The notes: generated by a model not told the origin, from the letters alone. A stretch of 64,000 nucleotides of DNA from Limonium bicolor (GCA_023374045.1 CM041781.1:146560982-146624981), one strand, 5' to 3'; numbered from the stretch's first letter, positions 23,274-37,464 are shown. Numbers and translations are program-made.

Positions 23274-24931
23274 TGAAATACCCCAAATTTATATATAGTG
23301 ATTATGATTATTCTAATCCGTATTTAAGGGCCTAATACGCCTAATTAATGTTCGAAAGGAACAATAAATCCAAAAGAAATAAAGAAACGCTTAAAAAGCA
23401 AAAAACGCTAAATAAGCGTTAAACAACCATAGGAGGTATGAGACCTCGGTTAGCGTACTACATGGATTCTAAAGGCTTAATAAGGTCAAAATAATATATG
23501 GGAACAACTCCCGAAGAAAACGGATCCAAATAATGTATTAAAACGGCAATAGAGCTTTAGCGCATGTTTTTCGAGAAAACCTAAAAACGTGACTTTAAGT
23601 GGTCAAACGAACCCGTAAAAATTATAAATCATTAAATAACAATAATTAACCATTAACGGAAGCTTAATAACCAATAAAATTAAAGAAACGAGAAAATTCT
23701 GGAAAACGGGCCCGGTTAGTGAATAGTACCTAAACCGGGTAAAATAACGAGCGTTTTCTGTAAAAGACGAAAAACGCTCCAGCTAGTAGTAATGCGAGGG
23801 GCCGATTTTTAATAGACAATAAGCTCCCTCACACACACCTAATAAGCTATAAAGTAATAAAGGAAAGAAAGAAAGAAAAGTAGAAAAGCACCTCACCCTC
23901 TCTCTCCTCCCTCACTTTCTCTTTTTTCTCTTTCCTCTCTTTCTTCTTCCTCTGACGTTTTCTTTCTCCTCCCTCTGGTGCATCCGATTTCTTCCCTCTC
24001 CCATGGCTACTCCAACTTCAATCTCATGCCCAAGCTTTATTAAAGCTCCAAATCAAAAACAAATTACATATTTGAACTCCCCTCATCATCCTCTACACTT
24101 CTCTCTTTTCAAAATCCAAAAATGAGGAAGTTCATCTCCATGGGTTTTCCCGATTCAAAGAGAAACTAGCAGCAATGGGTAGCTTGGAGTCTTCTCTCTC
24201 CATTAAGGTAAAACTCTCCATGAAAACTTCATGTTTTCTCCACCTTCCTTTGTAACCGATTTTTGCCCTTTGTAATACCCTGTTTTCTCTCTCTTTTGAG
24301 CACCAATTCAACCTTGCAATGGTGGTGTAATCACCTTCTTGAACCAAGGGCTAAAACCCCTCCTAAAACACTCCAAAGGTAAACCCTAGAATTTGTGTTT
24401 TAAACACTTCAATGAATTAGTATGAATCTAAGGGTTAGTATTTTAATTACACTTGTTTTTGTGTTAATTGGGTGATGGGAATTGAGTTTGGCAACTCCAT
24501 TCCCCATATGGCCGGTTTGTACAAGTAAGAGAGAAGGAGGAGAATTGGAAAAGAAATGAAGGAAATATAAGCTCAAGGTAAGAGCTCCTTCTTAATGCTA
24601 ATTTTTAAATGCATTAGAGTAATGGGAATGGGTAAAAAAATTAAAAAACCCAAAATATTGTACTAGTATTGTAGTTGTGGAAGTTTAAGCATTTGTGAGC
24701 AAGTATTTGGATTGTAGGCCTTAGAGCCAAATAATTGTGTATGTGTATTGATATTGTGATTGGAGGAAATAATGATGTATTGGTATTGATTTGAGTGCTG
24801 GTAGGACCCATGTATGGGTGTGGCTAGATTAGGAATGATTTTGGCAAGAAAGGTTGTATGTGGCTAAGTAAGAAATGTTGGTGAACTATGGTAAAATTTT
24901 GGTAGAAAATGTACATTTATGGATGACTTGG

Positions 24932-27900
24932 TGAAATACCCCAAACCTTGATATGTGGTTTAAATATTAAACTATGGTATGTGAAGGCTAAAAAGTGCCT
25001 TAGAAACATCAGTGAACAATTTAAACCATAGTAAAATGCAATAAAGCACTAAGATACAGTTTGAGCAAAAACATGCTCTAAGCTAGGAGTGAACTTGGTT
25101 AGGACCCAAAGAACCTAACAAGACTTAATAATATTCAATTATGATTTAATAAGGCTAATTAAGTCCTTAGGAAACTTTGGTAGACAGTTAAACCAAATAA
25201 AACACAAGAAAATACCTTAAAGTCAATAAGAGCAAAAATGTGCTCTAAGCTTGGGATAAATTTGTATAAGACCTAATGGTCATACCTATACCTTAAAAGT
25301 ATGTTAATGAACATATTTAATCAATTACCAAAGAAAACCAAGCTTGAAAACAAGTTAAAACACAAAATGTGCTCTAAGGAGTCTTAAAGCACGTTTTGAA
25401 AAATTGTCTTGTAAATGAGTTTTGAATGGCTAGATGTCCATCATTACTCTTTAATTAACATGTGTACTATATAGTATCACATTTGGAAGTCTATATCAAT
25501 GGGAAATCAAAAATTTCACAAATATGTGCCTTAGTTTGTGAATAGTGCCCAAATAGTGCTAGTTTTGACTTAAGTCAACTTTAATTAGTTAAATGGTCAA
25601 CAAAGACCATAAGTATCTTATATATTGAAGGGGGCACGGTTTTTAGTGTGTGAGTCATCACACTTGGCTAGCAAATAAAGAAAAGAAGAAAGAATAAAGT
25701 GAAAAGTTTATGCCTTATAACATAAATATCTCCAAACTAAACCTCTCTCCTCACTTTCTCTTCTTTTCTTCTTGGTTCCCACCGTCTCCAACCTCATCCT
25801 CCCTTCTCCATCTCGTTTTGCTACAGCCATATACCATTCTCCATCTTTGAATGCTTGTAACTTCTAGCTCCATGCACCAAATCAAATTCCAAGACCATAT
25901 TTGTCTTAGTTAGGTCAAGCTCTACACTTCTCTCTTTTCAAATCTTCAAGAACTCCATTTTGGTGCCATGAAGATTCTCCATTGAAGGAGCTTGAGCTCA
26001 CCTTTTCATGCCTTGACATTCTCCTTTGCTTCAAGGTAAGGAAAATCAAAGAAAAACAACATTTCCTCTTGTTTTAGTGTGTGGCCGAAAATTCACCTTA
26101 CAATGGTGCATTACCTTGCTATCTTTTTAGCTTAATCCAAACTTCAAAGGGCTAGGAGGAGTCCTATCTTGCCACTTGTTCAAGTTCTCTTTCAAATTCC
26201 AAAGGTAAACATCAATTTTAGTGTTTTAAGACACTTATGTAAACCTAGGGTTTAATTATGAGTTTGAGTATTAAACTTAATGCTCATTACCCTTATATGT
26301 ATATTGGTTAGAAGGTTGACAAGTGATAAAAGCTCCTTGCCGATTTTCAATCAAGAAAAACAAGAGAAAACAAGTGAGAAAACTTGGAAAAACAAAGAGG
26401 TAAATAACCTCTCTTAATGTGGTTTATTGTACTAGGGAATTGAGCTATATTGCTTAATAAATAACCTAAAGAGCCAATGGGAAAATGAGCTAGGAAACTA
26501 TCCACAAGGTGGACTAAAAGGACATGGGAGCATTGTTGTGTGTATTCGCAGGTTGAAGGCATTTAAATGTGGAAATTCAGTGTTTATGGTTTATGCTATT
26601 TAAGGGCCTAAGTGCCAAGCAATTTAAGTTTATGCACTATATTGTGATGTAGTGTAAATTTGGTGAAGTTTTGTGTGTGAGGAAGTTCTTGATGGATTTA
26701 GGTGTTCTTGAATGAAATAAGGTAAAAACCTAAGTGTTTGGATGTGAGGATATACAAGAGAAGCTATGGCAAAATTTGGAAAATGTATAAGGAGTTCTAG
26801 GTGTTTTAAATGAGTTTTGGTGAACTAGGAAGTGTTAAAGGTGAACAAATGTTTTACTAGGGAAGAAAACATGTATTAAGGTGATTTAGAGTGATGCAAG
26901 GATTTAGGTATTATCTTGGAAGTTCTAGGAATTCAATGTGTGTTTTTGAGAATGTATTCAAGTCTTGGAGAAGTTTGTTTAAGGTTTAGGAATGTTGATG
27001 TACAAGGAAGAAGTGATGTTTAGGCAAGATGTGAAAAGGAGATTTAGTTAGTAAGAGAAGAAGTTTGAGAGATGATGTTAAGGTGTAGAGGAAACACCTT
27101 GGTATAGTGGTCAATATTGGTGAAGTACCACTTAGAAATCCTAAGGAGGAAACATTCCAAGTGCTAAGAATTTTGTAAGGAATTTATGAATGATAAGATG
27201 GTTTTGGTGTGTGATTTAAAGAGTTTAGTACATGGCTAAAGGTGTGTTTGAGGTGTCATATGGTGTTGCAACACATTGGGAGACTTAAGGAAAAGTTTGG
27301 AACAATTTGGACAATTCTTAGGAAGTTTCTGCAGCCGACCTACCTAGGGGACCGACCCCAGTCTGGGTCGGTCGGGCTGAAACTGTGAACTTAGATGATC
27401 TCTGCAGCCGACCTACCCAGGGGGTGGGTCGGTCGGTGGGTCGGTCGGTCGGACCATAAAAAAAAATTAATTTTAAGAATGTTAAGTGGTATTAGTGGTA
27501 TGCCATTAAGAGAGTATTGATGGTTAGAAAGATAAATATATATGGACTTGAGAGATTAAGTTAAGTAAGATGATTTAAATGTTAAGGTTATAAAATGATA
27601 TGTAATGAGGGGATTGTTAAGTAATGATGTTATAAGATTGTTAAGGACATGTTAAGTGAGTTATAATGACAATTTAGTGGAGGAAAAATTGTATTAAAAT
27701 GTAAAAGTAAAACAAGTTAAAATGTGAAGTTATATAATTAAATTAACGGGGATAAGTTATAAGCATTAGACTTTAAACAATCATGTTACCCCGATGTTAA
27801 TAAAAGTACATGTAATGTTATCAGTTGTTCGAGAATTGCTCGAGGAACGTAAGTGGACATGATAAAGTGGACTCCGGTGACAGGTATGGTTTTCTTGCAA

Positions 27901-29465
27901 CCTGTGTCCTACCGGATTACACCGGCTTGTATGCCAATGTGTTTTCTGTATGTTTGCCACGTTGTAAGAGAAAACATGTAATGAGTTTACAGTAATTCAT
28001 TTATGTGGCGTGTTCAACTCCGATACCATTTAACCTCGGAAGTGTTAACCTTAGTTAACTGAGTCTAGGATCACATGAGAGTTCGGTATTCGGATTAAAC
28101 GACCCGAACCATGGGACGTACTAACCACGGCTATGCGTGTGTTAATTGTGTGATATGTGTATGTGAATGTAGGGATCTCCCTTGTGTGTTAACCCAGTTG
28201 TAATACTGTATGGTGTGTAGTTGTGACAAACTCCACAGTGGGGTTCTAGCCAATATCTAAAGTAAGTATGTACTAACAGTAGTGAGGAATCCGGTTTGGC
28301 CGGTCGCGCGTTGTTTGGGAGAGGGTATCCTTCTTAGCTTTACCCTTCTCTTTGTTATGGTTGTTTCCCTCACGGGTTATGATCTCCCATAGCTCACTCC
28401 AAAGCTTAGCTATTCTGACTTATGATCGGTTTAGGGGGAACATGTGTTTGTGTGGTGTGTTCGGGCCTCCAAACCCGAACCGCCTTAACTTAAGTTACTC
28501 GTCCGACTATTAGGACGGTAATGGTGTGTTGTTATTGTATAACGAGCTTATCATGAGACTGGCAACATTCTCTAGGCTCACCAGTGTATAAGCAATGTTT
28601 GGGTCGGTTCCTAAGAGAACCATTCCCGTTATGTTATGTATTTTGTTGTGATGCAATATCTATTGCGGTGTTATGTTGTACACGTGGAAACGTGCAAAGT
28701 GTGGTTATGTGTTGTTATGTAGTGTATGTTATATTTGTATAATGTGGAGTATGTGGATTATGGGTATGAATCCCAGTTTGAGAAAAGAGGCGTTTAAGGA
28801 TAACCCGATTTAAGGGTAAGTGTCGTCTATTAAGGAAGTAGCTCCATTAGAGGAGGAATCCTCTAGGGATAATGAATACCATGAGTGACTTATGAAGTAA
28901 GGATATATTATTCGTTTGTTGAGCCCGTTGAGGCGGAATGATTAAGTGTTGTGTGTTTACAGTTGCATGCATGATTTAAAAATAATCAACCGCATGCTAA
29001 GACGACAATTAGTTGTGCGTGGCCCGGTAGCATGTGGGCTGCGGGATTACCATACCAGCAAAGGTGCTGAGCCCCTTGGGGGCCACCCTTTCTCTTCTTT
29101 TCCTATTTCAGGTACAAGGAGCTGGAAGCCGTCCGAGAGTAGGACGGGGTAGTCATTGTACATGGGTAATTGTTTATGTTGTATATATACAGTAGGTGTA
29201 GTAAGACCGAAATTGTTATCGGCATTAGTTATAAATACTCGGTATAGTTGGAAGGTGTATGTTGTTGTTGTGTTAATGGAAAGGTATAGTAATGTGTAGT
29301 CGCTCGGGAATTTAGCCCATCAGACCGGTACAATGTGTATGTATTATCCTTGTTAGCCACGTGGGTGGCTAACGGCGTGTAACACCAACGAGTTAAGTAA
29401 TGTGACGAGGTTGTTATTCCGCTGCAGTTTATTGTAAGTGTGTTAATGTTGGATGGGGTGTTACA
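24932..29465 (+). repeat. solo LTR 3 (4534 bp), nested in solo LTR 2, target duplication CTTGG
   Basis: TGAAATACCCCAAACCTTG at 24932 to GGGGTGTTACA at 29465; CTTGG at 24927-24931 and 29466-29470. Close to solo LTR 1 throughout. Donor-like sites TCAAGGTAAG (26033) and AAAGGTAAAC (26201); acceptor-like TTCGCAGG (26547). Cassette 27331-27456; hairpin 29352-29373. No coding content. Confidence 0.92.
27331..27456. repeat. GC-rich inverted-repeat cassette, solo LTR 3
   Basis: GCAGCCGACCTACC and GGGTCGGTCGG arms in two clusters; the second ends in a run of GGTCGGTCGG. Its core (GACCGACCC) is shared with the copy A LTR but not with solo LTR 1, although the flanks align with solo LTR 1. Confidence 0.75.
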
Positions 29466-29951
29466 CTTGGTGAATGGGAGAACCAAGGTGTGTATTGGGT
29501 TTAGTAGAGATGTTTAGAAACCATGGAGTAGTAGTTATGGTAAAAGAATGAAAGGATATAAAATCTGTAGCAAGGAGTGTTGGAATGTATTGGAGAAACT
29601 AGAAGAACTTATGTGCAAGACCTAGAGAAATGAGTGCTGAACTTGAAGAGGTAAGGTAATGCATTGTAGGCCTTGGAAATGATATTAGGGGATGAAACTA
29701 TGTATGGAGGAAATAGGAACCAAAATCTGTAGAAAAACAAAACTAGGGAGAATTTATAAGTGTTAAAATGGAAATGTAGAACGTGAAGTGTGTGAATGAG
29801 TAAGGAAAGAAGTAATGAGCTGGTAATGGATTTGAGCATGTTTAGAAGCTTAACATGTAGGATTAAGTGTAGGAACATCTGGGAATTGATTGGACAAAGA
29901 AAGGAAATTGAACAGAGGAAGAAAATGTAATTTCTGTAACAGACCTGTGAT

Positions 29952-30207
29952 GGTCCGGGACTTAGGTCCAGGACCAAGTCCCAGACCATCCCCTGAAAAC
30001 ACACCGAGAGTTGAACCTTATACCTGGTCCGGGACTTGAGATGGGGACAAGGTCCCGGACCATAATAAAAATGAAGCCGAGAATTAAGTAAACAACCGGT
30101 CCGGAACTAAAGATATGGACAAGGTCCCGGACCATAATAGAAAATGCACCCGAGAGTACAGACCAGTGTTGGTCCGGGACTAAGGACCCGGACAAGGTCC
30201 CGGACCA
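29952..30207. repeat. GC-rich inverted-repeat cassette, solo LTR 2
   Basis: Four hairpins of GGTCCGGGACTT with GTCCCGGACC arms, separated by AT-rich spacers containing ACCGAGAG or CCGAGA. Open frames across it (29609-30195, minus strand) are repeat artefacts. Confidence 0.8.
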
Positions 30208-32009
30208 ACCAAAATTTATAAAAATAAGTTTATTAAATGGGGTTTAAGGAAAGGTAATGAATGATAATGCTAGTATAAGATAATTGGTACTTAATTAATG
30301 ATGTTTAAGGGTCATTAAAGATATAAACAAGTTGGAGAAGTAATTAAGAAAGTTGTAAGTTTAAGAACATTAAGTTAAACCGAAACAACGGGATAATGGG
30401 GTAAGTATGGGAGTAGTAGTTATGTATGTATTGTAATACCTAGTATTAATGGACCCATTTAGCATGTAGCCGGAGGTTCGAGAATGAGACTCGAGGAACG
30501 AGAGTGAACCAAAGGAACAAGGGAACACCCGGTAAAGTAAATTCCGGTAAAAGGTATGATTTCTTCATGCTCTGTATCCTAACCTGGTTACCCCGATTTG
30601 TGTGCTTATTTGATCACCTAAGTAAGATAAATGCATGAATCAGACTATATTGCACTTATTTGTGCTTGCTTTAGGTTGTTCTTGATATATATTGTCTTGA
30701 ACACTAGTTTGTATAATTCATGAAATGAATAGATGATGATGAAGTGTATATGTACCTTGTAGTGTATTTGTGTAACGTATTATACCTTGTATGTATGTGT
30801 ATGGGAGAATTGAATTATAGTGTGGCTTAGATGTGAATGACTTCTACTAATTCCTAACTACCTAACTCCTAACGTAAGTATTGAGTAAATTGGAATGAGT
30901 AGAAGTCCGATATAGTTTCGGCCACGCGTGAGGATGAAGAGACACAAGAGGTTGGATCCGATTCCAGGTTCTTAAACTTGTCCATGACCCAAACCCCTTA
31001 AATGGGTAGCATCTTGGATTAGTGATCCAAGTAAATCCCGGTGGTGGGACAGTGTAGTCCCCGAGCCGGAGGTCCCGACGACTTGACTTGAGTAAGTAGT
31101 AAGTAAAGTAAAGTATTGTATGAGTAATGGTCTTGGCTGGTGTAAGTCATTGACCCTGAGTAAAAGAGTAATCTCCACCCGATTAACCTGGGTGGACAAA
31201 TGGAGCTAACAAATATTGTGTATCGAGTACGTAATGAGTATGTATTGGGTATGTATTGTGTCTGTGTATTTCGGAAGAAGGTAAGTAAGTATTGGTTGAC
31301 CGGTATTGTCTTCTTGTATGTATCGAACTGTGTGTATGTATTCCTCGTGTAGTATTATGTATGAAAGCATGTATGTATGTATGTATTTGTAAAATGAATT
31401 GCATGTATCCGACCAAGTGGTCGGCGTACCCTCGCTAGTACGCGGGGTATGCGGAAGTCATATGCAGCGAAAGCTGAGCCCCTAGGGGTAACATTTTTAG
31501 TGTGCAGGTACCGGAGCAGATATGGTCACAGTAAGAGACCGGCGACTACACTTGGACAAATAGGAATGAAATGTAGAAAGTAGTAAATTGTAAAAGGCTT
31601 ATAGCCTTCGATGTAGAAGTGTACCAAGTGGTACACCCCTTAGTACTTAGAAAGTAAGTAGCTTGTGAGAAATGGGTAGATGGTAGACTCTTAGTGAGTA
31701 AGTATGAACTTGAAGGAATTGTTGTATTTGTATTTGTATTTGTATTTGGATCTTAGTAAACTAGGTATGTTGTATGTAATTTATGGGTTATTGTATGGAA
31801 TGGAGAATTGTAGTACTCAGTTGGTAATGGGAGTAGGTAATGTAGATGTGTAGTACTCGGGATTCCGGTCCATCAGACCGATGCAGTATGTAGTAGTAGT
31901 AGCCTTGTTAGTCATGTGGGTGGCTAACGGCATTGTATCACCCACCGTTATGTATGTAAGTACGTTGTGATTGGACGGTAATGACGGTATTAGTGGTAGG
32001 GGTGTTACA

Positions 32010-33174
32010 ATATGATTTAAATGTTATAGTATACAATGAATATTGTATGTTATAAAATAAGTGGTGAAGTTGTAATAATTAGAAAGTTTGGGATTTGAAA
32101 AGAAATGAAATATAGTTTATAGGCCTTTTCGGCAATAATGAAGTAAGATTATAAAACCATAGGTTATATTTTGTTACAAAGTTTGATGTTATAAAATAAG
32201 GTATTTATAATATGATATAAGTTATGTGGTTACATTATAATTAAAGAAAACTATGTGAATAAAGAAGTAACAAGTATAATATATGAATATCATTTTCGGC
32301 AATTATAATAGTTACTAAAACTATATGTTATAAAGTTTAATGACACAAAATACTATGGTTAACATATGATATGGAATGATTAAATAAACCTTGAGTGAGA
32401 AATAATATGTTCATAATGTAAAGTTTCACATTTCATTAAAAATCAATGTGTATATACATATATGTGTACCGGCGCAAATGACATGCATATATATTGTGGT
32501 TTACAAACCATATAATAGTAGATAATAAATGTTAACTTATTAGTATAAATATATACCATAAAGTCATAAGGTTTTAAGTGAATATAACTTGTTACATAAT
32601 CGAGGAGTTGTATAATATGAGGTATATTAAAGAATAGTAATATACCATGCATTATAAACTAACGTTGCATGGATGCATGCAACCATAGGTTATAAAATAT
32701 AACCATGCATGAAACTATGGGTTATAACACGTAGATATGCATGTGATGTAACAGTTGAATTAAATATACGAAAACGAATGAATTTATAGAAAGCGTAACG
32801 CTTATAAAATACTACGGGTTGGAAAATATAATTCCTACATTTGAAAACGATAACTACGATGTTCGTATAAAAACCAACCTCTTTATTAAACTGAGTATTA
32901 ATACATACTAGGAGTAAGGGGTTTTTAAGGATAACGATACGTTAACTAATAACAGTTGAAATCCGGGGATGAAATACCGGGATTACTGACGTAATTCAGA
33001 AATACCGAATCACTTTGTCATGTGGATTGACACTTAGCGTTCTTCGTATTTTTAGATCGCCTTTCAGACGTGCGTGTTCGATAGGCTTAGTGGTCTACAC
33101 TGCGCAACCTTGGACACGGTGTACGGTATGTAAAGGGGTTTGATCTGGGTTGACCTGAAGAATTTTACGGGCTC
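32010..33174 (+). repeat. AT-rich LTR interior between solo LTR 2 and the minus-strand solo LTR
   Basis: No gene. Continues the AT-rich sequence of 22737-23273 (TTTTCGGCAATAATGAA, ACCATAGGTTATA and variants). The right 200 bp become GC-richer. It ends with GGCTC (33170-33174), the target copy of the next LTR. Confidence 0.5.
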
Positions 33175-36100
33175 TGTAACACTCCTACTGCTAAAACCGT
33201 CATTACCGTCCAATCTCCTCGTGCTACCAGACTCACGCAGCGGATACATATTTACATACAGCGGGTGATACAACGCCGTTAGCCACCCACGTGACTAACA
33301 AGGCTACTATTACTACATACAGCATCGGTCTGATGGACCGGAATCCCGAGTACTGCACGTCTACAATACATACTCCATTTAACATTCGAATACTACAATG
33401 CTCCATTCAACACTTTACTCCTTCATAACCATACGATACAATATACATAACCGAGTTTACTATGTTCCAAATACAAATACAACGCTTCCTTCAATTTCAT
33501 ACATACTCATCACGAGTCTATCCACTACCCATTCCTCACAACTACTTACTTCCAAAGTACAAGGGTGTACCACTCAGTACACCTCTACATTCTACTCCTA
33601 CTATCCGAGGGTAGCCACCAGTCTCTTATCTTGACCATATCCACTTCGGGTACCTGCACACTAAAAACGTTCCCCCTAGAGGGTCAGCTTTCGCTGCATA
33701 TGATAACCGCATACCCTGCGTACTAGTGAGGGTACGCCGACCACTTGGTCGAATACATGCGACTGATTTCATTCAAATATACATGCATACATGCTCTTAT
33801 ACATAATATTACAATACATTACGCAAGGAATACATACATACACGTCAATACACACTCTTCAATACATACATGGTAACCCATACAAGCCATCAAATACATT
33901 CTTACCTTTCCGAGATCCGCAACACACAATACATATGCAATACATACACAATACACCATCCTTGTTAGCTCATGTTGGTCCACCCGGGTTAATCGGGTGG
34001 AGATTACTCTTTTACTCGTTCCACAGTACTTACGCATACATACTCATACTCATACATACTTACTTACTTACTCTTACTCATGTTAAGTCGTTGGGACCTC
34101 CGGCCCGGGGACTACTCCGTCCCACCACCGGGATTTACTTGACTCACCAATCCGGGATGCTACCCATTTAAGGGGTTTGGGCCGCGGACCAGTTTAAGAG
34201 TGAGGTATCGGATTCAACCTCTTGTGTCTCCTCATCCTCACGTGTGGCCGAAGCTATATCGGACTTCTACTCATTCCAATTTATTCCTTACTTATGTTAG
34301 GAGTTAGGTAGTTAGGAATTAGTAGAAGTCACACATCCAAGCCACATACACATTACATTGTTCATATACACATCCATACAAAATACAATACAATATACAT
34401 GTACACTACGAGATATCCATACGCTTCATCATCATTCATACATTTCATGAATTATACAAACTATTGTTCAAGACAAATATCAAGAACAATGTAAACAAGC
34501 ACAAGTACGTGCAATATAGTCCGATTCATGCATTTATCTTATTAGGTGATCAAATAAGCACACAAATCGGGGTAACCAGATTAGGATACAGGGCATGAAG
34601 AAATCATACCTTTTTACCGGAATTTACTTTACCGGGTGCTCCCTTGTTCCCTTGGTTCCCTCTTGTCCCTTGAGTCGTATCCACGAACCAATGACTACAT
34701 GTCAAATGGTTCAATTAATACTAAGCATTACAATGCATACATAACTACTACTCCCGTACTTACCCCGTCGTCCCATTGTTTCGGTTTAACTTAATGTTCA
34801 TATACTTACAATTCTCTTACTTAATTCTCCAACTCGGTTATACCTTTAATGACCCTTAAACATCATTAATTAAGTATTAAATTTCTTATACTAACATTAC
34901 CATTCATTACCTTTCCTTAAAAGCCATTTAATAAGCTTAACTTTACAATTTTTGGTTGGTCCGGGACCTTGTCCAGGTCTTAAGTCCCGGACCAACATGT
35001 GGTCATACTCCTCGGCCTGTTTTCAATTATGGTCCGGGACCTTATACATAAGGTAAGTCCTGGACCAAGGCTTTGTAAACTCTCGAATGAAATTTAATTT
35101 GGTCCGGGTCCTTGCACATAAGTCAAGTCCCGGACCCATACTTATTGAAACTCTCGGCCTATTTTGATGGGGTGGTCCGGGTCCTTGTATGGGACTTAAG
35201 TCCCGGACCACCCTCTTTCATCAACCCTCGGTCTGTTTTAATATGCTGGCCCGGGACTTAGTCCTGGACTTAAGTCCCGGACCCTGCTAAACTTTCTACA
35301 GATTTTAAGTTTTCAAAATCTGTTACAATCCAAACTTTGCCTAATTAAATTCCCATTGTTCATACACTTAATCCCACATGTTTAAGCACCTAATTAAGCT
35401 CCTAACCATGTTCAAATCCATTACCAACTCATTACTCCTTTTCATACTAATTCACACACCAATTCTCCACACTTTCCTTTCAACACTTACACAAATCCTT
35501 CCTAGTTTTGGTTTGCTACAGATTTTAGTTCCTACTTCCCCCATGCACATTCTCATCTCCTAATGCATATCCAAGGCCCACAATGCATTGCCTTACCTCC
35601 TCAAGTTCAACACTCTTTTTACTAGGTCTTGCACATAAGTTCTCCTAGTTTCTCCAACACATTTCAACAACTCTTGCTACAGATTTTTACCTTCTCATTT
35701 CTCATACTACAACTACCATTCCATAATTACCAAACATCTCTATTAACTCCAATACACACCTTGGTTCTCCCATTCACCAAGTCATCCATAAATGCACATA
35801 TTCCTACCAAAATTTTGTCATAGTTTACCTACAATTCTAACTTCTCCACATACACACTTTTTCATCAAATTCATTCCTAATCTAGCCATACCCATACAAG
35901 GGTCCTACCAACACACAAAGCTATATAAATCCATCTCAATACATCAATATCAATACGCATACACAATATACATGGCTCTAAGGCCTACAATTCACTTACT
36001 AGTTCCCATATACTAAAACTCCAATAGTACAATACCAATACAATATTTTGGGTTCTCTAAATTGGTTTACCCATCCCCATTACTATAATGCATTAAATTT

Positions 36101-37459
36101 ACCATTCAAGAAAGAGCTCTTACCTTAAGCTCTTATTTCCTCTTTTCTTTTCCACTCTTTCTCCTCTCTTTCTTGCACAATCGGTCACATGGGGAATGGA
36201 GTTGCCAAACTCCATTCCCATCACCCATAGCACACATAAACAAGTGTAATTAAAATACTAACCCCTTAAATAATGCTAGTTCATAGATATGCTTAAAACA
36301 AGATTTCTAGGGTTTACCTTTGGAGTGTTTTAGGAGGGGTTTTAGCCCTTGGTTCAAGAAGGGGAATCCACCACCATTGCAAGGTTGATATTATGCTCAA
36401 AGGAGAGAGAGAAAATGGAGTGTTACAAGGAGGTAAAAATCGGTTATGAGCAAGGATGGAGAAATATGAGTTCTTTCATGGAGATTTTTACCTTAATGGA
36501 GAGAGGAGACTCCAAGCTACCCATCGGTGCTATTTTCTCTTTGAATGGGGTATACCCACGAAAATAACTTCCTCATTTTTGGATTTTGAAAAGAGAGAAG
36601 TGTAGAGGATGATGAGGGGATTACAAATATGTACTTTGTTTTTGATTTGGATCTTACATGAGGATGGAGCATGAGGTTGAAGAAGAGAAGCCATTGTTGT
36701 TGTTGGAGAAGCTCAAGAAATCGCCCACCAGCAGAGAGAGGAGGGAGAAATATCTGGGTGAGGAAGAAAGGAGAAAGATAAAAGAGAGGGTGAGGTGAGA
36801 GAGAGTGTGGGGGTTACTTTTTATTTTTCTTGTTTGTCTTTTAGCATATTAGGAAGTGAGGAGGGTGTGTGAGAGTGGGGGGGGGGGGGGGCTGTCGACC
36901 AACACACACATAGACTCACTTTTTTTTTGCTTTTTATTTACAAAAGTGGACACACTAGTTTTAATTAATTACACTCTCACCCCACTACTTCCCGGTTGTT
37001 ACAGTTTTTACTAACCGGAACCCGTTTTCCGGAATTTTCTCATTTCTTTACTTTTATTAATTATTAAGCTTCCGTTAATGCTTATTAATTATTATTTAAT
37101 GATTCATAATTTTTATGGTTTCGTTTGACCACTTAAAATCACATTTTTGAGTTTTCTCGAAAAACGTGCGCTAAAGCTCTATTAGCGTTTTAATACATTA
37201 TTTGGTTCCGTTTTCTTCGGGAGTTGTTCCCATATATTATTTTGGTCTTATTAAACCTTAAGAATCCATATATTACGCTAACCGAGGTCTCATACCTCCT
37301 ATGGTTATTTAACGCTTATTTAGCGTTTTTTGCTTTTTAAGCGTTTCTTTATTTCGTTTGGATTTATTTTTCCTTAACAATATTACTTAGGCGTCATTAG
37401 GCCCTTAAATACATATTAGATTAATTTTAAATCCCTATATTTAAGTTCGGGGTATTTTA
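33175..37459 (-). repeat. solo LTR 4 (4285 bp), minus strand, target duplication GGCTC
   Basis: On the plus strand it starts TGTAACACTCC at 33175 and ends GGGGTATTTTA at 37459, flanked by GGCTC (33170-33174; 37460-37464). Read on the minus strand it begins TAAAATACCCC, so the terminal TG has become TA. Same subfamily as solo LTR 2, 1.2 kb away in the opposite orientation. Cassette 34957-35284; hairpin 33278-33299; a run of 14 G within 36879-36892. Its leader contains a 72-residue frame (36349-36567) that matches the leader of solo LTR 2 in reverse (24132-24347) and is not a gene by itself. Confidence 0.9.
34957..35284. repeat. GC-rich inverted-repeat cassette, solo LTR 4
   Basis: Five hairpins of GGTCCGGGAC(C/T) paired with AAGTCCCGGACC, separated by CTCGG-containing AT-rich spacers: one more unit than solo LTR 2, and differing in detail. 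Confidence 0.8.
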
Positions 37460-37464
37460 GGCTC

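Larger units (their letters stand above)
23274..32009 (+). repeat. solo LTR 2 (about 4.2 kb without its insert), target duplication ATATG
   Basis: TGAAATACCCCAAATTT at 23274 to GTAGGGGTGTTACA at 32009, flanked by ATATG (23269-23273; 32010-32014). Solo LTR 3 is inserted at 24932-29465. Once that is removed the LTR is about 4197 bp and shows a U3 with TATA-like CTATAAAG (about 23848), CT-rich leader (23890-24000), donor-like AAGGTAAA at 24207 and 24376, cassette 29952-30207 and hairpin 31907-31928. Its tail (TAGTACGCGGGGTATGCGG, TGCAGCGAAAGCTGAGCCCC) is the same subfamily as the opposite-strand LTR at 33175-37459. Confidence 0.9.

Noticed and set aside
29609..30195. A hydrophobic 131-residue protein and a neighbouring frame, minus strand
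   Set aside because: They lie across LTR sequence and the GGTCCGGGAC repeats; the apparent membrane segments come from T-rich DNA.
32967..33174. TGAAATACCGGG as the start of copy B's 5' LTR
   Set aside because: It would give a 1.6 kb LTR, much shorter than its relatives, and the head at 14334 fits the family better; the choice is not certain.
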